The notes below the pieces were generated by a model that searched no databases, was not told where the DNA came from, and saw nothing but the letters and a program-made list of their open reading frames with translations. From Streptomyces sp. Ncost-T10-10d (GTDB taxonomy: Bacteria > Actinomycetota > Actinomycetes > Streptomycetales > Streptomycetaceae), in assembly GCF_900091955.1 (NCBI RefSeq), contig NZ_FMDF01000205.1, forward strand, positions 1 through 55,719: a stretch of DNA of 55,719 bases, in the 5' to 3' direction. Both the position numbers and the translations under genes were made by a program. Position 1 is the stretch's first letter. Each line of letters starts with the position of its first letter. Of this stretch, positions 44,312-52,871 are shown piece by piece.

Positions 44312-45391
44312 ATGATTTCCACGGTTGTCTGGGGTACCGGCAACGTCGGCCGCGCGGCGATCCGTGCCGTCGATGCCCATCCGGCGCTGACGCTCACTGC
44401 CGTGCTCGTCCACAACCCCGACAAGGTCGGCCGCGACGCGGGCGACCTCGGAGGGCTCGACGGCGGTCTGGGGGTTGCCGCGACCGACGACATCGACAGT
44501 GTGCTGGCCTCCGGCCCCCAGGCGGTGGTGTACGCGGCGTCCGGCGACATCCGCCCCGACGAGGCCCTCACCGACATCATCAGGGCCATCCGGGGCGGAG
44601 CCGTAGTCGTCACCCCTGCGGTGTACGCGCTCTACGACCAGCTTGGCGCCCCGCCGGAGTTGCGGGATCCGGTGCTGGCCGCCATCGCTGAGGGCGGCGG
44701 CTCGCTGTTCGTCTCCGGTGTCGACCCCGGCTGGGGCAACGACGTGCTGCCGCTGCTGATCAGCGGACTCGGCACCACCGTGGACGTGATCCGCTGTCAG
44801 GAGATCTTCGACTACTCCACCTACGACCAGGAGGATTCGGTCCGGTACCTGGTCGGCATGGGACAGCCGATGGACTATGAGCCGCTGATGCTCGCGCCGA
44901 CGGTCCCCACGATGGTCTGGGGCGGCCAAGTGCGGCTGATGGCCAGGGCCCTTGGTGTCGAACTCGATGACATCCGCGAGACGTTGGACCGGCGCCCTCT
45001 TGAGACCATGGTGAGTACCAGGACGATGGGCGAGTTCGAGGCGGGCACCCAGGGCGCTGTCCGGTTCGAGGTGCAAGGCATCGTCGAGGGCGAACCCCGA
45101 ATCATCATCGAGCACATCACGCGCATCCATCCGTCCTGCGCACTGGACTGGCCGACGCCGCCCGACGGCGACGGCGCACATCGGGTGGTCATCGAGGGTC
45201 GCCCGCGGATCGAGGTCACGGTCGAGGCCACCGACGAGGGCGAGAACCGGTCCGCGGGCGGGAACGCCACCGCAGTCGGCAGGCTCGTGAGCGCCATCGA
45301 CTGGCTTGTGGGCGCGGAACCCGGACTTTACGACGCGCTCGACGTCCCACTGCGCCCCGCGGTCGGCAGGCTCGGAAGGAGACAACGATGA
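44312..45391 (+). CDS. NAD(P)-binding oxidoreductase, DapB-like / amine dehydrogenase-like family
   Basis: A 359-residue protein. The N-terminal Rossmann fold VVWGTGNVGRAAIRAVDAHP is like dihydrodipicolinate reductase. LFVSGVDPGWGNDVLPLLIS follows, a stretch typical of the mycobacterial NAD(P)H-dependent amine dehydrogenase / 2,4-diaminopentanoate dehydrogenase-like family. The substrate is unknown. ATG 44312 is the family start. Its stop overlaps the next gene (ATGA), so the two are one operon. They converge on a cholesterol oxidase gene; many homologues I recall are from mycobacteria and rhodococci, so a link to steroid or alicyclic breakdown is possible but inferred. Confidence 0.75.
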   Translation: MISTVVWGTGNVGRAAIRAVDAHPALTLTAVLVHNPDKVGRDAGDLGGLDGGLGVAATDDIDSVLASGPQAVVYAASGDIRPDEALTDIIRAIRGGAVVVTPAVYALYDQLGAPPELRDPVLAAIAEGGGSLFVSGVDPGWGNDVLPLLISGLGTTVDVIRCQEIFDYSTYDQEDSVRYLVGMGQPMDYEPLMLAPTVPTMVWGGQVRLMARALGVELDDIRETLDRRPLETMVSTRTMGEFEAGTQGAVRFEVQGIVEGEPRIIIEHITRIHPSCALDWPTPPDGDGAHRVVIEGRPRIEVTVEATDEGENRSAGGNATAVGRLVSAIDWLVGAEPGLYDALDVPLRPAVGRLGRRQR

Positions 45392-45867
45392 ACATCGATA
45401 TCCCCGAAGGCAAGGATGCGATCGAGTACGTGTGGGGGGAGATGATCCCCGGGATCGGGATCGCCGCCGCGAATTTCTCGATGTCGGTGTATGCCCACAC
45501 GACGCTCGGGCTACGCGAGTTCGAGGCCGCGCGGTTGCGGATCGCACAGATCAACGGGTGCATCTTCTGCCTTGATTGGCGGACGGAACGGGACGGAGCG
45601 AAGGTCGAGGAGGAGTTCGCCGACGCGGTGGCCCAGTGGCGCACCACCGACGCCTTCGACGACCGGACCCGGTTGGCCGCCGAGTACGCCGAGCGGTACG
45701 CCCTGGACCACCACGGCCTCGATGACGAGTTCTGGACTCGGATGACCGCGCACTACAGCCAACCCGAGATCGTGGAGCTGAGCATGAGCATCGGCTCGTG
45801 GCTGGCATTCGGCCGGCTCAACCATGTGCTGGGCCTCGACACCGTGTGCGCGCTGCCCGGGCGCTGA
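45388..45867 (+). CDS. Carboxymuconolactone decarboxylase family protein (AhpD-like)
   Basis: A 159-residue protein with the CMD/AhpD core: FEAARLRIAQINGCIFCLDWR holds the CxxC (CIFC) pair, and LDDEFWTRMTAHYSQPEIVE then MSIGSWLAFGRLNHVLGL form the second half. Members are either decarboxylases or, with CxxC, thiol peroxidase partners. The redox pair favours the latter here. It overlaps the upstream oxidoreductase gene by four bases. A terminator (45874-45906) follows. Confidence 0.82.
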   Translation: MNIDIPEGKDAIEYVWGEMIPGIGIAAANFSMSVYAHTTLGLREFEAARLRIAQINGCIFCLDWRTERDGAKVEEEFADAVAQWRTTDAFDDRTRLAAEYAERYALDHHGLDDEFWTRMTAHYSQPEIVELSMSIGSWLAFGRLNHVLGLDTVCALPGR

Positions 45868-45873
45868 AGTGGT

Positions 45874-45906
45874 CCGGGGCCGCTCGGTGAGCCCGCCCGG
45901 CCCCGG
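45874..45906. terminator. Bidirectional terminator between the CMD and cholesterol oxidase genes
   Basis: CCGGGGCCG (45874-45882) pairs with CGGCCCCGG (45898-45906) around a 15-base loop, between two converging stops. Confidence 0.65.
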
Positions 45907-45921
45907 GCTTCGATCTCACCG

Positions 45922-47565
45922 TCACAGGTCGGCGGCGATGATCTCTTCGATGTTCCGTTCGGCGAGCGCGGTGATGGTGACGAACGGGTTGACACTGGTG
46001 TTGCCGGGGATCAGCGAGCCGTCGATGACGTACAGGCCGGAGTAGCCGTGGAGGCGGCCGTAGTTGTCGGTGGCCTTGTTCAGCACCGCGCCTCCGAGCG
46101 GGTGGTACGTGAGGTGATCGCCCCAGATCTTGTAGGTGCCGAAGAGGTCGGTGCGGTAGATCGTCCCCTCCGCCTTGTTGATCTTGTCGAAGATCGTCTT
46201 GGCCGCGTCGATGGACGGCTGCTTCCAGGAGGTCTGCCAGCTCAGATCGACCTTGCTCGTCGCGGCGTTCCAGGAGAACTCGGCTCGGTTCGGGTTCTTG
46301 GTGATCGTCAGATAGAACGAGGCGTACGTCTCGATCCCGGTGGGCAGCGGCGCGACCTCGGCGAACGCACCACCAGTAGCCCAGTTGTCGATGCCGCCCG
46401 TGGGTATGGACGCCTGGACCTTGCCGGTCGGGTCCCACAGGTGGTTGGCGCGGCCGCACATGACGTTGCCGTTGTCGCCCCAGCCCTTGCCGATCTCGTC
46501 GTTCAGGCGGGGCAGCGCTCCGGTGCCCTTCAGCGTGACCAGCAGCTTGCTGGTGCCGACGCTGCCTGCCGCGAAGAACACCTTGTCCGCGGTCACGGAC
46601 TTGGTGGCCGTGGTGTCCCCGTTGGTGTTGATCTGGTCGATGACGACGGTGTAGCCGCCACCGGCCGCCGGGGCGACCGAGGTGACTTTGTGCAGTGGAG
46701 AGATGGTGACCTTGCCGGTGGCCCTGATCTGGGCGATGTAGGTCTTCGGCAGCGACTTCTTACCGTAGTTGTTGCCGTAGAGGATCTCGCCGTCCAGCGC
46801 CGATCTGGGGACGGTACCGGCTGCCTCCTGCTTCATGTAGTCCCAGTCGTACACGGTGGGAACGAAGACGAACGGGAAGCCGGAACGCTGGGCTTGTTTA
46901 CGACCGACCCGGGCGTACTGGTAGCACTCGGCGGTCTCGAACCAGGAGGGGTCGATGGTGTTGACCCCGAGCCCGGCGTTGGCACGCGGGTAGTAGATGC
47001 CGTACATGTCGTCGGCGTTCACCGACGGGAGGATGGCGCCGAAGTTCTCGCGCTTGGGAGTGACTGCCATGCCGCCATTGACCAACGAACCGCCTCCGAC
47101 ACCGCGCCCCTGATAGACCGTGATGCCGCCGAATTCCTCGGCGTCCAGGATCCCGGTGTAGCGGGAGATGTCCTTGTCGATGGGGAAGCCGAAGAAGTTG
47201 CTGAGGGGCTGTTTGGTTTTGGTGCGGAGCCAGTAGGACCGGTTGTCCGGCTGGGTCGTGTTGGCGAAGATCTTGCCGTCCGGGCCGGGCGTGTCCCAGG
47301 CCATGCCCATCTCGATCATGTGTACGTCGACGCCGGCCTGGGCGAGACGCAGGGCGGCGACGGAGCCCCCGTATCCGGTGCCGATCACCAGGGCCGGGAC
47401 ATGGGTCCCGGAGTCGATCGGAGCGGCAGTGGAGACAGCTTTCGCCTGAGCCGAGGCGGCGTGGCCGATGAGAGCCATGGCTCCCAGAACGGAACTTGTT
47501 CCTGCGATGAACCTTCGACGCGAGACACTCTTGGATCCAGCATCATGCATGGTGGTGTCACTCAT
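45922..47565 (-). CDS. choA: Cholesterol oxidase (GMC type), Tat-secreted
   Basis: A 547-residue protein. The Tat signal SRRRFIAGTSSVLGAMALIG (15-34) leads to an Ala-rich cleavage region. The FAD motif GTGYGGSVAALRLAQAG lies at 62-78. The active-site segments of class I cholesterol oxidase are present: the Glu in FAEVAPLP, the His in WGDHLTYHPLGG and the Asn in GNTSVNPFVTITAL, equivalents of Glu361, His447 and Asn485. It oxidises and isomerises cholesterol to cholest-4-en-3-one outside the cell. The ATG at 47565 has GAAGGA 7 bases upstream. A perfect KstR-type site (47591-47604) sits in the leader, suggesting sterol control. No companion P450 gene is adjacent. Confidence 0.95.
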   Translation of the reverse strand: MSDTTMHDAGSKSVSRRRFIAGTSSVLGAMALIGHAASAQAKAVSTAAPIDSGTHVPALVIGTGYGGSVAALRLAQAGVDVHMIEMGMAWDTPGPDGKIFANTTQPDNRSYWLRTKTKQPLSNFFGFPIDKDISRYTGILDAEEFGGITVYQGRGVGGGSLVNGGMAVTPKRENFGAILPSVNADDMYGIYYPRANAGLGVNTIDPSWFETAECYQYARVGRKQAQRSGFPFVFVPTVYDWDYMKQEAAGTVPRSALDGEILYGNNYGKKSLPKTYIAQIRATGKVTISPLHKVTSVAPAAGGGYTVVIDQINTNGDTTATKSVTADKVFFAAGSVGTSKLLVTLKGTGALPRLNDEIGKGWGDNGNVMCGRANHLWDPTGKVQASIPTGGIDNWATGGAFAEVAPLPTGIETYASFYLTITKNPNRAEFSWNAATSKVDLSWQTSWKQPSIDAAKTIFDKINKAEGTIYRTDLFGTYKIWGDHLTYHPLGGAVLNKATDNYGRLHGYSGLYVIDGSLIPGNTSVNPFVTITALAERNIEEIIAADL

Positions 47566-47590
47566 GTGGCGTCCTTCACTCTCGACAGAG

Positions 47591-47604
47591 TGGAACAGGT
47601 TCTA
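47591..47604. promoter_or_regulatory. KstR-type operator in the choA leader
   Basis: TGGAACAGGTTCTA fits TNNAACNNGTTNNA, the operator motif of the TetR-family sterol regulator KstR of mycobacteria and rhodococci. It lies 26 bases before the choA start and is nested between TCGACAG (47582-47588) and CTGTCGA (47605-47611), an additional inverted repeat. Position and match suggest repression of choA that is lifted by a sterol ligand. Confidence 0.6.
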
Positions 47605-47741
47605 CTGTCGATTGCGCGCAAAGTCACTACGTACTTATAGGTAACTTCTGCCTGATCGCGGACTCCGGGCAGCACGGTCCGGCACAACTGACGCCCGCGG
47701 GTTGCCCGAGGACTCGCGACCTCTTGATGTCCTGAGCTCGG

Positions 47742-50186
47742 CTATGACCGCCGCACCCGTGCCGTCAGCCTGCTGCCGAGCCGTCTGCCGAAGCCACCCG
47801 GCCGGTTCCACGCCCGGAACGCCTCCGCCGTGCGGCTGCTGCCCGTACGCTCGGCCGCCTCCTCCACGGCTGCCACCTCGACGGCGGACAGTCCGCGCAC
47901 CACAGGCCGCAGCACCTCCTCCAGCAGCGCCGCCCGCGTCTCGCTCCAGGCGCGGCCCGCATGCGGGTGTGAGCTCCAGACGGTGAAGCAGTCGGCCGCA
48001 TAAGCAGGTTCGGAACGCAGCCGGGCGAGGACGGTGTCATGGCGGGCGGCCCTGCCGTAGGCCGCGATGAGGTCCGCGTCGTCGCTGTGGACGAACGCGT
48101 ACAGCTCCGCCTCGGGCCGGTCCGGAGCGAGCAGCCTGCCGGCCAGTGCGCCGAACGCCTGGTCGCGCACGCCCGGCTCCACCGGGCCGGCCCCGGCGCA
48201 CAGCTTCCGGGCCCGTTCCGCCCAGCCGGGCTCCGCCGCCCCCGACCGCAGGTCCCGCGCGAACTCCAGGAGCAGCAGAGCGCCGCGCACCCGCGCGTCG
48301 ATCTCCTGCGGGAAGCCGCGCAAGAGGTCATGGGCGAGTTCGGGGGCCTCCTCGTCGTCGGCGGGGGCGCCGAGCGCCGCCGCGACGAGAGCGGACCACG
48401 TACCGGCCGTACGGTGCGCGTCGGAGGTGGTCCCGCCCAGCAGCAGCCGCGCCTCGCCCGCCGTGGGTGTGTCCTCGCCCCAGACCAGCCCCACCGCCGT
48501 GCGCAGCACCAGTGGTTCGGTGAAGGGTGACATTCCACCGGCGCGGAGCACCGTGTGCAGCACCTTCATCCGGTCGCCGCCGCCCGCCCTGGCGTCCGGT
48601 GCCGCCGCGCACATCCGCAGATGCGGCAGCGCCTGCGTCCCGGTGAACGGCAGGGCGACACCGGTCAGCAGCCGCTCCGTTCCCGCCGGATCGTGCGGGG
48701 TGATCCGGTCCAGCTCGCCCAGCAGCGCGGTACGGACATCGAACTGTTCGTCCAGCAGGTCGAGCAGCACCGGCCCGCAGCCGGCTGCCCCTTCGCCCAG
48801 CAGGGACCGGGACATCCGGTGTACGACACCGGGGAGCAGGTCCGCGCAGTCCACGTCGAGCAGCCGCGCGATCCGCAGCAGCTGTACGGTGCGCGCCACA
48901 CTGCGGCCGGGCGCGGTGGGCATGATGGGCGCACCGGTGGCGAGTTCGGTACGGAGGTCGTCGCCCAGGGCCGCGACGAGTGCGGCGGAGGCGCGCTCCC
49001 CGGCCGGTTCGGCGAAGGCCGAGCGCGCGGGGGGTTCGAGTGTGACGTCGCCTCCGCGCACCGCCTCCGTCACCAGCAGAGCGGCGAGCGATGCGGTCGT
49101 GGCGGCGGGCGAACGCCCATCAAGGGCGGTCAACAGCCGTGCCACACTGGAGAGTTCGGTGCTCGTGCGGTCGACGCCGGGGGCGGTCAGCGCGTCGGTC
49201 AGCAGCCGCGTCCGCTCCTCGTCCAGCGCGTACGGCCGCTCGGCGGCCCAGTCGGCGGCCGCGGCGCGTTCGACGGGGCCGAGGGCGACACCCGCGCAGA
49301 GTGCCGTGACGGCGAGCGGTCCGGCGGCGAAAGGCTCTCCGGGCAGTTCGGCCGCCGCCCGGAACAGCTCCGGGGACCGACTCCGCCAGATCCGGGCGCA
49401 GGTCTCGGCCCAGGCGTCGTCCACCGGCCCCGTCGGGCGCGGCCCGGCGCAGTTGTGTACCCGGAACTCGTGCCCGTCGTCGGAGCGGTTCGGTTCCGGT
49501 GCGTCCTGCGGCAGCACTCCGACGACCTGGTGCGGAGACCGCGCCGGACGGCGCGTGTAGGTCGTGAAGGTCAGCCGCCGCGCGTTCTCCGGCGGGAGCA
49601 CGGCCCCGGCCAGGGCGATCCACCGGGCCACATCGGCGCTCTGCCGCTCCACGAGAACCACGCGCGCCGACGACGGTTCCTCGTTCACCCGGCGCAGGTC
49701 GGCGAAGACGGCCGCCAGCCAGGGGCTTCGGGAGACCGCGAAGTCGTTCAGCGCCTCCGGACCGAAGACGGCGGAGGCGGGCAGGGAGGCCATTCGGCCG
49801 GGCGTGCCGCCGTCCGGTGTGGTGGAGGCCCAGTTCGGCGACCGCCAGGCCGTGATCGCCGGCACGTCGCCCGGCAGCCCGGTGCCGGCCGGCAGATGCA
49901 CCGCGTGCGCGTGGAAACGGCCGGCGCCGGGGCCGCCCAGCGCCACCGTACGACTCAGCAGATGGCTGCCGTCGGACAGCGCACTGAAGCTGAACGCCTC
50001 GGGGAACGACCGGAGTTCATCGGTCGTGGGGTGGTACGGGGCCCCGGCCGGCGGCTCGTAGCCGAGAAGCTGCTCGGCCTCGGCCAGCATCGGCGTGGGT
50101 ATACCGGCGCTGACCGCCGTGAACCGTGCGCCGCCCCCGTCGTCCCCCGCAGAGGCAGAGGTGTAGTGCAACTGCGCGAGGCTCAT
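47742..50186 (-). CDS. GTPase-associated protein 1 (GAP1)-like protein, orphan
   Basis: An 814-residue protein. The N-terminus (MSLAQLHYTSASAGDDGGGA, then LAEAEQLLGYEPP and FSFSALSDGSHLLSRTVALG) matches the GAP1-N2 domain as I remember it. A middle domain follows (DFAVSRSPWLAAVFADLRRV, RLTFTTYTRRP), and the long C-terminal part is helical, Ala/Leu-rich and repeat-like. In complete systems GAP1 is encoded beside one or more TRAFAC GTPases and is thought to act in a signalling or conflict complex. Here no GTPase gene is present. A C-terminal relic of a same-strand gene lies upstream (50386-50493), so the partner may have been lost. ATG start at 50186. Confidence 0.7.
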   Translation of the reverse strand: MSLAQLHYTSASAGDDGGGARFTAVSAGIPTPMLAEAEQLLGYEPPAGAPYHPTTDELRSFPEAFSFSALSDGSHLLSRTVALGGPGAGRFHAHAVHLPAGTGLPGDVPAITAWRSPNWASTTPDGGTPGRMASLPASAVFGPEALNDFAVSRSPWLAAVFADLRRVNEEPSSARVVLVERQSADVARWIALAGAVLPPENARRLTFTTYTRRPARSPHQVVGVLPQDAPEPNRSDDGHEFRVHNCAGPRPTGPVDDAWAETCARIWRSRSPELFRAAAELPGEPFAAGPLAVTALCAGVALGPVERAAAADWAAERPYALDEERTRLLTDALTAPGVDRTSTELSSVARLLTALDGRSPAATTASLAALLVTEAVRGGDVTLEPPARSAFAEPAGERASAALVAALGDDLRTELATGAPIMPTAPGRSVARTVQLLRIARLLDVDCADLLPGVVHRMSRSLLGEGAAGCGPVLLDLLDEQFDVRTALLGELDRITPHDPAGTERLLTGVALPFTGTQALPHLRMCAAAPDARAGGGDRMKVLHTVLRAGGMSPFTEPLVLRTAVGLVWGEDTPTAGEARLLLGGTTSDAHRTAGTWSALVAAALGAPADDEEAPELAHDLLRGFPQEIDARVRGALLLLEFARDLRSGAAEPGWAERARKLCAGAGPVEPGVRDQAFGALAGRLLAPDRPEAELYAFVHSDDADLIAAYGRAARHDTVLARLRSEPAYAADCFTVWSSHPHAGRAWSETRAALLEEVLRPVVRGLSAVEVAAVEEAAERTGSSRTAEAFRAWNRPGGFGRRLGSRLTARVRRS

Positions 50187-50382
50187 GCGTCGGCCCTCTT
50201 CGTCCTTGCCGCGAACGTCCCCGTACCGTCAGCACGCCCGCTCCGTCGGCCGTCGAGGGCAGGCCGTCCGGGCGCAGCGACGACCCCGGCGGGGAGCGGT
50301 CCGCAATCGCGGGAGCGACGCTATCAAGGCGCGCCGCCCCCGCATGCAGCGTGCCGGAAGGTCGCCCGGGCATCTGCCGGGG

Positions 50383-50437
50383 CGTTCAGTCCAACGGGAC
50401 AGTAGGCAGGGCCCGTACGCCCGGCGCGGTCGGAGTT
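50383..50437. repeat. Direct repeat copy 1 (about 55 bp)
   Basis: This segment and 51898-51952 share about 55 bases with roughly half a dozen mismatches (core CCCGTACGCCCGGCGCGGTC). They flank the gene at 50588-51856. Read on the minus strand, both copies end in an identical short peptide, PTAPGVRAL-(P/R)-TVPLD and a stop. Confidence 0.7.
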
Positions 50438-50493
50438 TTGACGTTCAGTCGGCCCTTGTGGGCCACCCAGGGCGCCGAGAGGTGAAACCACAC
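50386..50493 (-). pseudogene. C-terminal relic of a gene that lay upstream of GAP1
   Basis: After a TGA, one minus-strand frame reads VWFHLSAPWVAHKGRLNV then KTPTAPGVRALPTVPLD and stops, with good third-position GC. About 35 codons remain and no start. Its place just upstream of the GAP1 gene on the same strand is where the GTPase partner would be expected. I do not recognise the domain itself. Confidence 0.4.
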
Positions 50494-50587
50494 CCATCAT
50501 GACAGCTCAGCGGCCCTTTTTCGTAGGACCGACCGCACAGCTCAGGAGCCTTGTCCCGCCCTGTTTCCGGCTCTCAGAATCACCGTC

Positions 50588-51856
50588 ATGAATCATTCCG
50601 AGAACGTCGATCAGGACGCGGTGCTGCGGGCACGGACGATGCTGCTCGGATCCGGTGGGCTGAGCGTCGAGCAAGAGATCGACGCGTACCGGGTGCTGGC
50701 CGAGGTGAGCCCGCTGACCTACATGCCGAAGCTGTCCAAGGCACTGGTCTCGTTCGGTTACGCGCCGGAGTTCCGGGACTGCCCGGACATACAACTGGCC
50801 CTGCACGCCGAGGCGGTGGCTGCCGCCCGGCGGATCGGCGCGGAGGAGCCCAAGAGGACGGAATTGCTCATCGACGCCCTGACCGCCTACCAGCGTTTTC
50901 TCTATACCGCGGGCCGGCGGGCGGAGGGCTTCGCGATCTGTGAGGAGATGGCCGAGGCCGGGCGGCAGGGGTTCGAGCGGGGGCAGGTGCCGAGCCCCGT
51001 GTACGGGCACGGGCGGCTGGCCGCCGTACTGGCCGAGGAGGGGCGTCACCGGGAGGCTGCGGAGATCTGCGGGAGGATCGTCCGGGCCGCACGCTCGGAA
51101 GAGCCGTCCGGTGTCTCCTTCTGGACCGCGGTCGAGTGGGCGGCCGAACTGGACGCCGCCGGACTTCACGACGCGGCCCTGGACGCCTTCGCAGACATGG
51201 TGGACGCCTGCCGCGGAGAACTCGATGCCGGGAGCACGTCGCCGGCCATCCTGACGTGGGAACTGGTCCGCCATTCCCAGATGCTGGATGCGGCCGGGCG
51301 CAGGGCAGGGGCCGGAGCGGCCAGGAAAGAGGCTCTCGGCCTTCTTGCCGAGCTGGGGGAGACAGGGGAGCGCAAGAGCTGGAGCAACATCCTCTCCTGG
51401 TGGACCATGCTGCTCGGCCTGTCGGGCCGGGCGGAGGAGCCGGCGGCGTCGGCCCGAACACCCGCGCCGCCGTTCGGTTCCACCCTCTGGTCGAGCGACA
51501 CCAGGCAGGCGTACTTCGAGGGCCTCCCCGCCCTCGAAGAGGAGACCGCCCGCCTGACCGAGGCGGCCGCGGTCGACCCCCGCCGCCATCTCCCGGGGCT
51601 GATCGCCACCCACCGCAGGATGACCATCCGTTCGGCGCTCCACCGGGAGAACCGCACCCATCGCATCCTGAAGCCGCTCCGGCCGGTCTTCGACGAGGGT
51701 GTGGCACTCGCCCGCCGCCTGGACGACCTGGGCGCGCAGGAGGGCCGGGCCCTGCTGGCCAGGGCTCTGACCGACCGTTCCATGTTCCTCCTCGCCGCCA
51801 AGCAGTACGGCGAGGCCCACGACGACTTCCTCGTGGTCACGACCCTGCTGGACTGA
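50588..51856 (+). CDS. Helical-repeat (TPR-like) protein of unknown function
   Basis: A 422-residue soluble protein built of paired helices, for example EQEIDAYRVLAEVSPLTYMP, AEAGRQGFERGQVPSPVYGH, DAALDAFADMVDACRGELDA and ALARRLDDLGAQEGRALLAR. The pattern resembles degenerate tetratricopeptide repeats found in Streptomyces regulators and scaffold proteins. No DNA-binding or catalytic domain is seen. ATG 50588 is the start. The gene is flanked by a 55-bp direct repeat (50383-50437 and 51898-51952), suggesting that it arrived by insertion or that the locus was duplicated around it. Confidence 0.7.
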   Translation: MNHSENVDQDAVLRARTMLLGSGGLSVEQEIDAYRVLAEVSPLTYMPKLSKALVSFGYAPEFRDCPDIQLALHAEAVAAARRIGAEEPKRTELLIDALTAYQRFLYTAGRRAEGFAICEEMAEAGRQGFERGQVPSPVYGHGRLAAVLAEEGRHREAAEICGRIVRAARSEEPSGVSFWTAVEWAAELDAAGLHDAALDAFADMVDACRGELDAGSTSPAILTWELVRHSQMLDAAGRRAGAGAARKEALGLLAELGETGERKSWSNILSWWTMLLGLSGRAEEPAASARTPAPPFGSTLWSSDTRQAYFEGLPALEEETARLTEAAAVDPRRHLPGLIATHRRMTIRSALHRENRTHRILKPLRPVFDEGVALARRLDDLGAQEGRALLARALTDRSMFLLAAKQYGEAHDDFLVVTTLLD

Positions 51857-51897
51857 CAGGAACAGAACGACGGACGGGCCACAGAGGCGTGCGGGCG

Positions 51898-51952
51898 CGC
51901 TCAGTCCAACGGGACGGTGCGCAGCGCCCGTACGCCCGGCGCGGTCGGGGTT
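51898..51952. repeat. Direct repeat copy 2 (about 55 bp)
   Basis: Partner of 50383-50437. On the minus strand it encodes PTAPGVRALRTVPLD and a stop, but the coding sequence upstream of it is missing. It abuts the RCC1-like fragment directly. Confidence 0.7.
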
Positions 51953-52156
51953 CCGCAACACGCCACCAGTGCCTGGGGCAGGAACGACATCGGCCAACTC
52001 GGCGACGACCCCGTCATCAACCGCACCACCCCGGTCCCGATCGGTGTCCTCCAGGGCGCCACGGACATCGCGAGCGGAGTGGACTACACCGTCGCAGCCC
52101 GCGACGACGGCTCGGTGATCGCCTGGGGTGCCAACGCCAACGCCAACGTGCAGCTC
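51953..52156 (+). pseudogene. RCC1-repeat protein fragment, left part, interrupted by an insertion
   Basis: The plus frame reads ATSAWGRNDIGQLGDD, then GVLQGATDIASGVDYTVAAR and DDGSVIAWGANANANVQL. This is a classic RCC1 beta-propeller repeat (WG.N..GQLG...). The next expected residues GDG are found 2,974 bases away at 55131, after the mobile segment. No start codon or signal peptide is present, so the 5' end is lost too. Confidence 0.7.
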
Positions 52157-52222
52157 AGGCTTGTCCCGTAATGATCTCCGACGTGTCCGGAGCGTGGTCT
52201 GCTGCTGGGGCCGAACGCCCGG

Positions 52223-52816
52223 TCAGGCTTCGTGGACGCGGGCGTGCAGATGCATGTCGTGCCAGCCGTCGGCGTGGAGCAGTGCTTGACGCCGTACGCC
52301 TTCCAGGGCAAAGCATGTCTTTTCGGCGATGCGGCAGGATGCGATGTTTGCCGTTGAGTGGCCGAGTTCGAGTCGGTGGAAGCCGGCCACTTCCAGTGCC
52401 CAGCTTGACACCCGGGCCACTGCGCGGGAGCAGATGCCCTTGCCTCGGGACTCAGGAGCGGTCCAGTAGGAGATCTCTGCTTGGCCTCCGACCAGGATGA
52501 TGGACTGGAGGGAGACCCGTCCGAGAACCCTGTCGCCGCTGGCATCGGCCACGGCCCAATGGCAGGCGGACTCGCTCTCCCAGCCACGTCGCCACTGTTG
52601 GATCCACTCTTGAGCTTCGTCTTCGGAGCCCGCCTTGCGCAGGTGCCAGAGCTGGATCGCCCGGTCCTGGAACACTCGCGCGACGGCGGCTGCGTCCGAA
52701 GGCAGCCATGGCCGCAGCAGCAAGTCGTCGTCGATCGACAGCGTCGGCTGGGGAGAGGCATTGAGGCTGCCAGGAGACATGACAGGAGTGACCAGAGAAG
52801 GCATGGTCGACATCAT
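52223..52816 (-). CDS. GNAT family N-acetyltransferase (RimJ/RimL-like)
   Basis: A protein of about 197 residues. The GNAT pattern is DDDLLLRPWLPSDAAAVARV, DRVLGRVSLQSIILVGGQAE, ISYWTAPESRGKGICSRAVA (the acetyl-CoA loop R/Q-x-x-G-x-G/A region) and LELGHSTANIASCRIAEKTC. It transfers an acetyl group to an amine on a protein terminus or small molecule. ATG 52816 has GGAGG ten bases upstream; other Met codons follow closely (52813, 52777). The gene lies inside the inserted segment and its codon use is less G/C-biased than the core genes. Confidence 0.82.
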   Translation of the reverse strand: MMSTMPSLVTPVMSPGSLNASPQPTLSIDDDLLLRPWLPSDAAAVARVFQDRAIQLWHLRKAGSEDEAQEWIQQWRRGWESESACHWAVADASGDRVLGRVSLQSIILVGGQAEISYWTAPESRGKGICSRAVARVSSWALEVAGFHRLELGHSTANIASCRIAEKTCFALEGVRRQALLHADGWHDMHLHARVHEA

Positions 52817-52871
52817 GGCAAGTCCGCCTCCGGGCCCGCGAACAATCGTCAAGACGCGTGGATCAGCAATC

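Larger units (their letters stand above)
50187..50587. other. Gap holding a partner-gene relic and repeat copy 1
   Basis: This 401-base gap upstream of GAP1 contains the relic at 50386-50493 and the direct repeat at 50383-50437. Apart from a likely promoter for the gene at 50588 (AT-richer stretch near 50510-50525), I see nothing else. Confidence 0.4.
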
